Assembly (NCBI GenBank): GCA_022071945.1
Contig: JAJVIN010000005.1
Span: 152,879 to 216,878 of the forward strand
Length of the DNA stretch: 64,000 nt
Reading direction: 5' to 3'
Source: Thermoanaerobaculia bacterium
Lineage (GTDB): Bacteria > Acidobacteriota > Thermoanaerobaculia > UBA5066
The notes beneath the pieces are model-generated. The model was not told the DNA's origin. It worked only from the letters and a program-made list of their open reading frames with translations, and did not search any database. A program made the position numbers and the translations under genes. Below, one piece after another: positions 57,229 through 64,000 of this stretch (positions are counted from its first letter, which is position 1; each line of letters starts with the position of its first letter).

Positions 57229-59946
57229 TCAGGGGAACTCGACCATCCAGATGTTGCCCGTGGTCTCGGCGTACTCGTAGACGATCCGGTCGTTCTTTGG
57301 CGACAGGGCCGGGTAGCGGACGTAGCCATTGAGGTGCCGGTAGGTCGTCCAGGCTTCTTCCTTGCCGGTCTCGATGTCCGCGGTGTAGAGGTTCCAGTAG
57401 CCCTCCCGGTAGCCGGCGAAGACGAGTTTCTTTCCGTCGGGCGAGAAGGTATAGGGCCAGGCGATGCCGGGCCTGTTCGTGACCTGCTTGATGGGTCCGC
57501 CCTCTCGCGGGATGACGGCGGCGTGGAAGTCGTCGCCGCGCCGGATCTCGAGGCCGATCCTCGAGCCGTCGGGAGACCAGCACGGGAAGCCTGCGAGCTC
57601 CTGGTCGAAGGTGAGCTGACGGGCATCGGTCCCATCCGAGCGTGCGACCCACAGATTCGTGATACCGCCGGCCTGTCTCGAGTTGTAAACGAGCCACGCC
57701 CCGTCGGGCGAAAGCCGCGCTGCGTCGATCTGGGTCCCGAGGTCGGCGATCAACTTCTGCTGGAACCCTTGAATCCCGCCGGCCCAGACCGTCACGTGAC
57801 CGGTTCGGGTGGTCAAAAAAGCGATCTTCTCGCCGTCGGGGAACCAGCTCGGGTAGTCGTCGTTCCCCGGATCGGTCGTCAGCTGGACGGGGTCACCACC
57901 GTCGGACTTCAGAACCCAGATGTCGTTGTTCACGCCGCTTCGCCAGTAGGAGTAGGCGAGCTGTTTGCCGTCAGGCGAGAAGGCGGGGCGCGAGCACATG
58001 CCGGTACCGACGGTGACCTGCATCGGAGGAGCTCCCGGTCGCGTGACCGAGAAGAGGTTGCTCGAGGTCGTCAGGGCGCTGAAGAAGATCCTCTTTCCAT
58101 CCCGGGCGATGGCGATGTGCCGGACGGTGGCGAGTCCCAGATTCAGAAGCTCGACCGGAGGTCCCGCTGGCTGGAGCTGGGGCTTCTTCAGGGGCTGGCG
58201 CCACAGGCCGACCCCGACGCCGGTGGGCGAGTTGGGCTGGGCCGAAGCGAAGTACACGTAGGTGGAATCAGGCGCGAAGACTGGATCGAAGTAGAACGGC
58301 TGCTCTCGCGCGAAGACGACGGGCTCGCCGCCCGCCGCGGGAACGAGCCAGAGCTCGGAGCGCGGCCGGACGTAGGTGACAAAAAGAACCCACTTGCCAT
58401 CCGGGGAGAAGACGGGCGAACCGTGTCCGCCCGGGGGCGCGCCGGGGCGAGTCAGCTGAGTCGTTCTCGATCCGTTGAAGTCCACCTTCCAGATCGAAGA
58501 CGGCGGGCCGGCCGGAAAGGCCCCCGCACTGAGGTCGGTGATCCCCTCGGACTGGAAGACGAGGTCCTGCCCGTCGGGAGACCACGCGGGCCGGGATCCG
58601 AACTCGGTGATCCTTCGGGGTTTCCCGCCGAGGGAGGGGACGATCCAGATTCCGCCCGCGTCGCGAGACACGTAGGCGATCCAGTTTCCATCGGGCGACC
58701 AGGACGCCTGCAGGCACTGACCTCCACCCGAGGTGATCGGGATCTCCCGTCCCCCAGAGGCGATCGACCTCACGAAGACCTCGAACCCGTTTCCCCGATC
58801 CGAGGCATAGGCGACGGACGAGGCATCGGGAGAGAGCGCCGGGAAGATGTCGAGCCTTGGAGAGCTCGTCAGCTGGACGGGCCGCAGAGGCGTGAACGTC
58901 TGGGCCGGTTTCTCCGCCGGACGCCAGACGAAGATGGCGATGGCGGCCATCAGGACGAGCCCGGCGCCGATGCCGGGAAGAGCCGGCTTCACCCTGTCTA
59001 TGAAACGGGGCAGCGTCCACCGGGGGCGGCTCTGGCCGAGCGGTGGTGGCTGCGGGGGAAGGATGGGATCGCTGCCGGACGAAAGGAAGGCCCGGGCGTG
59101 CTCGAGCTCGCGCAGGACCTCGCGAGCCGACTGGAATCGCTTTTCGACGTCCTTCTCGAGACACCGGTCGACGATGTGGCGCAGAACCTCGGGAACGTCC
59201 GGATGGTCGTCCCACGAGCGCGCGGGCTGGGTCAGGATCCGGGCCAGCATCCCGGTCGAGCTCGGGGCCTCGAACGGGTGCAGGCCCGTCAGCATCTCGT
59301 AGAAGACGATGCCGAACGAGAAGATGTCCGACCTTCCGTCGACCGAGTCCCCCAGGGCCTGATCCGGACTGAGGTAGTCGATCGTTCCGGGGATCGTGCT
59401 CTCCTCGGTGAGGGCGCCCTGCCGCGAGGTTGCCCGGTCCTCGGAGAGCAGCTTGGAGAGGCCGAAGTCGAGGATCTTGACCCGCCCCTCCGCCGTCACC
59501 ACGAGGTTCGAGGGCTTCACGTCGCGGTGGATGACGCTGTTCTGGTGCGCGGTCGCAAGGCCTTCCAGGGCCTGCACGGCGATGTCCAGGCAGCGATCGA
59601 GAGGGAGAGACGTGCGCTGCAGGATCGACTGCAAAGGCTCGCCGGAGACGAGCTCCATGACGAGATAGGGAACCCCGGCCGGGAAGCCCGCTTCCCCTTC
59701 CTGGGTGAAGCTGACCTCGTGGATCGTCACGATGTTCGGGTGATTGAGGCTCGCGATCGCCCGCGCTTCGCGCACGAACCGCGCCTTGAGCGATTCGTCC
59801 CGTGTTCTGGCCCGGGGGAGAATCTTGATCGCGACCTTCCGCCCCAGAGCCGTATCCCGCGCGATGTAGACCTCGCCCATCCCTCCCTTTCCGAGAAGGC
59901 TGTACAGCTCGTACCGTCCGAGTGTCGTCACCGGAGCTCCGGACAT
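57229..59946 (-). CDS. Serine/threonine protein kinase with TM and C-terminal PD40/TolB-like beta-propeller
   Basis: GRYELYSLLGKGGMGEVYIARDTALGRKVAIKIL, VIHRDVKPSNLVVT, ILDFGLSKL; TM GIGAGLVLMAAIAIFVW; many SPDGK..Y repeats. Start ATG 59946; the 1637-aa ORF is an antisense extension. Confidence 0.95.
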   Translation of the reverse strand: MSGAPVTTLGRYELYSLLGKGGMGEVYIARDTALGRKVAIKILPRARTRDESLKARFVREARAIASLNHPNIVTIHEVSFTQEGEAGFPAGVPYLVMELVSGEPLQSILQRTSLPLDRCLDIAVQALEGLATAHQNSVIHRDVKPSNLVVTAEGRVKILDFGLSKLLSEDRATSRQGALTEESTIPGTIDYLSPDQALGDSVDGRSDIFSFGIVFYEMLTGLHPFEAPSSTGMLARILTQPARSWDDHPDVPEVLRHIVDRCLEKDVEKRFQSAREVLRELEHARAFLSSGSDPILPPQPPPLGQSRPRWTLPRFIDRVKPALPGIGAGLVLMAAIAIFVWRPAEKPAQTFTPLRPVQLTSSPRLDIFPALSPDASSVAYASDRGNGFEVFVRSIASGGREIPITSGGGQCLQASWSPDGNWIAYVSRDAGGIWIVPSLGGKPRRITEFGSRPAWSPDGQDLVFQSEGITDLSAGAFPAGPPSSIWKVDFNGSRTTQLTRPGAPPGGHGSPVFSPDGKWVLFVTYVRPRSELWLVPAAGGEPVVFAREQPFYFDPVFAPDSTYVYFASAQPNSPTGVGVGLWRQPLKKPQLQPAGPPVELLNLGLATVRHIAIARDGKRIFFSALTTSSNLFSVTRPGAPPMQVTVGTGMCSRPAFSPDGKQLAYSYWRSGVNNDIWVLKSDGGDPVQLTTDPGNDDYPSWFPDGEKIAFLTTRTGHVTVWAGGIQGFQQKLIADLGTQIDAARLSPDGAWLVYNSRQAGGITNLWVARSDGTDARQLTFDQELAGFPCWSPDGSRIGLEIRRGDDFHAAVIPREGGPIKQVTNRPGIAWPYTFSPDGKKLVFAGYREGYWNLYTADIETGKEEAWTTYRHLNGYVRYPALSPKNDRIVYEYAETTGNIWMVEFP

Positions 59947-60090
59947 CGCGCTCGCCGAGAGTATAGGGAGTCGCCTTCCGCAAAGCAGAGAGATCGACCC
60001 ATAATGCTCCTCCTCCGGTTCCCGGAGCTCCATCCGGTACCCGGAGCCTCCGGTCCCCGGAGCCTCATCCCGCCCCATCGAGGAGCATTC

Positions 60091-62244
60091 ATGCAGATCC
60101 CACGCGCCCTGAGAGCCGCTCTCCTTTCGGCAGCGATGCTGTCGTTTCCCGAAGCTCTTGCGAGCGAGCCCGCGAAGAAACCCTTCGTCATCGAGGACCT
60201 CTACCGGCTGGCCTCCGTCGGCGCTCCCGTCCTTTCCCCGGACGGCAAGACCGCCGTCTTCCCGGTCACGACGACGGTCCTCTCGGAAGGGAAGAAGGTC
60301 ACGAATCTCTGGAAGGTGCCGGTCGCCGGTCCGGGCGCCACCCGCCTGACGACCTCCGACGCGCTCGACACGAACCCCGTCTTCTCGCCAGATGGCAAGA
60401 CCCTGGCGTTCGTCTCGACCCGCTCTGGCGAGCCCCAGATCTGGTTCCTGCCCGCCGATGGCGGCGAGGCAACGAAGAAGACGGCCTTTCCGGGCGGCGC
60501 GGGCGGACCCCTCTTCTCGCCGGACGGCAAGAAGCTGGCCTTCGTGGCGGAGGTCTACCCGGAGTGCGGGGCCGACATCGCCTGCAACAAGCGGCTCCTG
60601 GAGGCCCGGGAGAAGAACAAGGTGCGGGCCCAGCTCGCGGACCGCCTCTTCTACCGGCACTGGGACAGCTGGAAAGAGGGACGCCGCTCTCACATCCTCT
60701 TGCTCGACCTGGAGAAGGACCCGAAAGCGCCGGGAGCCCTCATCGACCTGACACCCGGAGACTTCGACAGCCCGGTCTCGCAGGAAAACTCGGGCCAGGG
60801 CTACGCCTTCTCCCCCGACGGCAAGGAGTTCGTCTTCTCGTCGAACCGGGATGCTGACGAGGCCCTTTCCACCAACTCTGACCTCTTCACGGTCTCGCTC
60901 CTGGGCGAAATCGCCAAAAACGCGGCGAGCCCGGCCAACTTGACAGCCGCCAACAAGGCGTGGGACGGCAGCCCCAGCTACTCGCCCGACGGCAGAACGA
61001 TCGCTTACCGGGCGCAGAAGGTGCCAGGCTGGGAGGCCGACACCGTCCGGATCGCCCTCTGGGACAGGGATTCGAAAAAGTCCCGAGTCGCCACGGAGGC
61101 CTTCGACAACACGATCACCGGGATCAAGTGGGCCGCGGATTCCAGGTCCCTCTACTTCACGGCCGAAGTTAGGGCGCGCACACCCATCCACCAGCTCGAG
61201 ACAGCCACCGGGTCCGTCAAGACCCTCACCGCGGTCGGATTCCTGGACGGATTCGAGGTGGCCCGGGACGGCTCGTTCTCGATCGTCAGCCGGCGGCGGA
61301 TCCACCAGCCCTCGGAAATCTGGCGCATCGACTTCGGTTCGAAGGCCAAGGAACCCGAGACACGTCTGACGGCGTTCAATGAGCGAGTCGAGAAAGAGGT
61401 CGACATCCGGCCGGCGGAGGAGGTCTCGGTTCCCGGCGCGGACGGGAAACCGGTCCACATGTGGATCGTCAAGCCGCACGGATTCGATCCCGCGAAGAAG
61501 TACCCCCTCGTCCTGAACATCCACGGCGGCCCGCAGCAGCAGTGGGCGGACTCCTTCCGGGGCGACTGGCAGGTGTACCCGGGCGCCGGATACATCGTGG
61601 CCTTCCCGAACCCGCACGGTTCGTCTGGCTTTGGCGAGGCCTACACGGCGGCCATCTCGGGCGACTGGGATGGAAAGGTGATGGCCGACATCGACAAGGT
61701 CACGGCCTACCTCTCGAACCTGCCCTACGTCGACAAGGACCGGATGGGCGCGATGGGCTGGTCCTGGGGCGGATACGCCGTGATGTGGCTCGCGGGCCAC
61801 ACGGACCGCTTCAAGGCGCTCGCATCCATGATGGGGGTCTACGACCTCCGGACGATGTTCTCGACGACCGAGGAGCTCTGGTTCCCGAAGTGGGACCTGA
61901 AGGGCGCGCCCTGGGAAAACCCCGAGCACTACAAAAAGGCGTCTCCCTCGAACTACGTGACGGGATTCAAGACGCCGACTCTCGTCATCACCGGTCAGCG
62001 CGACTTCCGGGTTCCCTACTCGCAGTCGCTCGCCTTCTTCACGGACCTCCAGGCGAGGAAGGTGCCCTCGCGCCTCCTCGTCTTCGAGAAGGCCGGCCAC
62101 TGGCCCGCGTGGAACGAGATGGCCGTCTACTACGCCGCCCACCTCGAGTGGTGGAAGAAGTACCTCGGCGGCGGGGGATCGACGCTCGATCCCAAGGCCC
62201 TCGTCGAGGGGACCGCCTTTTCGACCCAGGAGGAGAAGAAGTAG
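60091..62244 (+). CDS. S9-family prolyl oligopeptidase (secreted acylaminoacyl peptidase-like)
   Basis: Signal peptide; PD40 repeats; NIHGGPQQQWADSF, GAMGWSWGGYAVMWLAGHTDRFKA (GxSxGG), ITGQRDFRVPYSQS, EKAGHWP. Confidence 0.96.
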   Translation: MQIPRALRAALLSAAMLSFPEALASEPAKKPFVIEDLYRLASVGAPVLSPDGKTAVFPVTTTVLSEGKKVTNLWKVPVAGPGATRLTTSDALDTNPVFSPDGKTLAFVSTRSGEPQIWFLPADGGEATKKTAFPGGAGGPLFSPDGKKLAFVAEVYPECGADIACNKRLLEAREKNKVRAQLADRLFYRHWDSWKEGRRSHILLLDLEKDPKAPGALIDLTPGDFDSPVSQENSGQGYAFSPDGKEFVFSSNRDADEALSTNSDLFTVSLLGEIAKNAASPANLTAANKAWDGSPSYSPDGRTIAYRAQKVPGWEADTVRIALWDRDSKKSRVATEAFDNTITGIKWAADSRSLYFTAEVRARTPIHQLETATGSVKTLTAVGFLDGFEVARDGSFSIVSRRRIHQPSEIWRIDFGSKAKEPETRLTAFNERVEKEVDIRPAEEVSVPGADGKPVHMWIVKPHGFDPAKKYPLVLNIHGGPQQQWADSFRGDWQVYPGAGYIVAFPNPHGSSGFGEAYTAAISGDWDGKVMADIDKVTAYLSNLPYVDKDRMGAMGWSWGGYAVMWLAGHTDRFKALASMMGVYDLRTMFSTTEELWFPKWDLKGAPWENPEHYKKASPSNYVTGFKTPTLVITGQRDFRVPYSQSLAFFTDLQARKVPSRLLVFEKAGHWPAWNEMAVYYAAHLEWWKKYLGGGGSTLDPKALVEGTAFSTQEEKK

Positions 62245-62247
62245 GGC

Positions 62248-63444
62248 GTGTTCTCGTCCCGCCTCCCGGCTTCCCTGTCACCGAATCGACTTACCGAGGC
62301 CGTCTCCAGAAGGAGTCGGCCTTTCATCGACTTGACGCTCTCCAACCCCACGGTTGCCGGGTTCGCCTACCCGGACCGCTATCTCGACGCCCTCGCCAGG
62401 CCCGAGGCAGCCCTCTACGCGCCGGACCCGCGGGGACTTCTCTCCGCTCGCGAAGCAGTGGCGGAGTCCTACAGCCGGAAGGGGATCGAGTGCCCCTCCA
62501 GCCGGATCGTGCTCTCCGCCTCATCGAGCGAGGCCTATTCGTGGCTCTTCAAGCTGCTGGGGAATCCGGGCGATGCGATCCTGGTTCCCGCGCCGAGCTA
62601 TCCCCTGCTCGACGCCCTGGCGGGGCTCGAGGGTCTCACGGTGAACCGCTACCCACTCGACCGGTCGCACCGTTGGGCCGTCTCCGCCCACCTGATCGCC
62701 GAGGAGATTGGAGCTCTGGCGCAACGAGGGAGGCGCGTGGCGGCGGTCGTCCTCGTCAATCCGAACAACCCGACCGGCACATCGATCGACGCGGACGAAT
62801 TCGAGGAGCTACTCGACGCCGTCGTCGACCGGGACATCGCTCTGATCTCGGACGAGGTGTTTCTCGACTACCGGTTCGAAAGCCAGCCACGCGGGGTCCG
62901 TGTCGCGGCGGCGCAGGCCTCTCTGGGCCCGGCAGCTCGAGGCCTGGTCTTCTCGCTCGGAGGACTCTCGAAGGCGGCGGGCATGCCGCAGGTCAAAGCG
63001 GGCTGGATCCTCGCCGGGGGGAGCCCAGCGCTGGTCGAGGAGGCGCTTCCGAGGCTCGAGTGGGTGGCGGACTCGTTCTTGTCGATCGGGACACCCGTTC
63101 AGACCGGGCTTCGCGAGCTTCTCTTGTCGGGAGACACCGTCGCGCGGCAGATCCGGGATCGCGTCATCGCGAATCACGAGATTCTCGAAGGATCTCTTTC
63201 CGGGCTGGCAGGCGTCGGAGTGGCCCCGCTCACCGGGGGCTGGTCGGCCTGCCTGCGGGTTCCGGCGGTCATCCCCGAGGAGGAGCTCGTCTTGTCGCTT
63301 CTCGAGAAGGCGGACGTCCTCGTGCACCCGGGCTTCTTCTTCGACTTCCCCTTCGAGGCGTTTCTTGTCGTGAGCTTGCTGTGTCCGGACGGGGAGTTTC
63401 GCGAGGGGGTGGAGCGGCTCGAGCGGTTTCTCGAGGCCCTGTAG
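62248..63444 (+). CDS. Class I/II PLP-dependent aminotransferase
   Basis: VLSASSSEAYSWLFKLLGNPGDAILVPAPSYPLLD, VLVNPNNPTGTSIDADEFEELL, ISDEVFLDYRF, FSLGGLSKAAGMPQVKAGWI. Confidence 0.95.
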   Translation: MFSSRLPASLSPNRLTEAVSRRSRPFIDLTLSNPTVAGFAYPDRYLDALARPEAALYAPDPRGLLSAREAVAESYSRKGIECPSSRIVLSASSSEAYSWLFKLLGNPGDAILVPAPSYPLLDALAGLEGLTVNRYPLDRSHRWAVSAHLIAEEIGALAQRGRRVAAVVLVNPNNPTGTSIDADEFEELLDAVVDRDIALISDEVFLDYRFESQPRGVRVAAAQASLGPAARGLVFSLGGLSKAAGMPQVKAGWILAGGSPALVEEALPRLEWVADSFLSIGTPVQTGLRELLLSGDTVARQIRDRVIANHEILEGSLSGLAGVGVAPLTGGWSACLRVPAVIPEEELVLSLLEKADVLVHPGFFFDFPFEAFLVVSLLCPDGEFREGVERLERFLEAL

Positions 63445-63475
63445 GGACGGGAAGGCCCTCATCCCGCGCGGATCG

Positions 63476-64000
63476 CACAGGCGTGCCGCGAGCTTCGGGG
63501 CCGCCCCCGGTTCCCGTTGCCTCCCCTTGCGAAGGGGAGGCGGCGCGTCAGCGCCGGTGGGGTCCATCGGGGTGTCTCGAATGCTGCGGCCCCGCCAACG
63601 AGTACCGGCGTTGACCCCTCCCGGGCCTGCGGGCCCGGCCTCCCCTTCGCAAGGGGAGGCAACGGAAGTGGAGAGGCTCCGGGGACCGGAGTCGAGCTCC
63701 TCCCTTCCGTCCCTTCGAGGAGAACGAGGGACAGGCATTCCTTCTTTCGGCATTTCTTCTTTCGGCGTTCATTTCCACAGGCGTGCCGCGAGCTTCGGGG
63801 CCGCTCCCAGTTCCCATTGCCTCCCTCTGCGAAGGGGAGGCGGCGCGCTCAGCGCCGGAGGGGTCCACCGGGGTGTCTCGAATGCTGCGGCCCCACCAAC
63901 GAGTACCGGCGTTGACCCCTCCCGGGCCTGCGGGCCCGGCCTCCCCTTCGCAAGGGGCGGCAACGGAAGTGGAGAGGCTCCGGGGACCGGAGTCGAGCTC
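63476..64000. repeat. Direct repeat, ~224-bp unit at ~300-bp period (two copies, running into window end), each containing REP-like palindromes
   Basis: Copy 1 63476-63699 and copy 2 63776-64000 nearly identical (cacaggcgtgccgcgagcttcggggccg...ggagaggctccggggaccggagtcgagctc), with few substitutions and a 1-bp indel. Confidence 0.92.

Noticed and set aside
57229-62142. 1637-aa minus-strand ORF and the matching 1636-aa plus-strand ORF (57334..62244)
   Set aside because: These are fusions of a real gene with the antisense of its divergent neighbour. Only 57229..59946 (-) and 60091..62244 (+) show protein-family motifs; the rest is Arg/Gly/Val-rich antisense sequence.
63517-63915. 132-aa plus-strand ORF and minus-strand MPPLAKGR ORFs at the right edge
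   Set aside because: Derived from the palindromic repeat units; both strands are open and no recognisable domain or RBS supports them.

Overview
High-GC bacterial chromosome window. Gene content suggests an LPS-bearing Acidobacteriota-like organism, but this is inference only. I see no rRNA, tRNA or CRISPR. From left to right: (1) a surface/secreted-protein operon on the minus strand that runs off the left edge. Its promoter appears to have an 11-bp poly-C tract exactly inside the -35/-10 spacer (TTGACA-N17-TAGCGT with a TGn extension), the layout of a phase-variable promoter. (2) A GH13 amylase and a large repeat protein with SLH domains. (3) An uptake [NiFe]-hydrogenase locus (hypCDE, sigma54 activator, small/large/cytochrome b subunits, maturation protease) with a canonical -24/-12 sigma54 promoter, a six-Cys O2-tolerant-type small subunit, and an activator carrying GAFTTA instead of GAFTGA. 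(4) purQS, a metallo-beta-lactamase-fold hydrolase, dut and an M16 peptidase, then a long T2SS/pilus-like operon headed by an ECF sigma/anti-sigma pair and containing a TPR-secretin-cohesin fusion. (5) A lipid A/LPS block (waaA, lpxK, LpxL-like acyltransferase, GT9), with an in-frame 15-bp tandem repeat in waaA. (6) A type IV pilus motor block (pilB, pilT, pilC) with pilSR. (7) The most interesting block: a tightly coupled 9.2-kb minus-strand operon (ABC-F, HprK-like kinase, B12-radical SAM, methyltransferase, B12-radical SAM, methyltransferase, SPASM-type radical SAM, amidohydrolase). It faces an NTP_transf_5-like nucleotidyltransferase and looks like an uncharacterised RiPP or natural-product-type modification pathway with no obvious precursor peptide. 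(8) A Ser/Thr kinase with PD40 repeats, an S9 peptidase, an aminotransferase, and a ~300-bp-period intergenic repeat array with REPIN-like palindromes at the right edge. Many ORFs in the supplied track are antisense artefacts of high GC. The real gene at 1..1902 (-) is missing from the track because it is truncated by the window edge.
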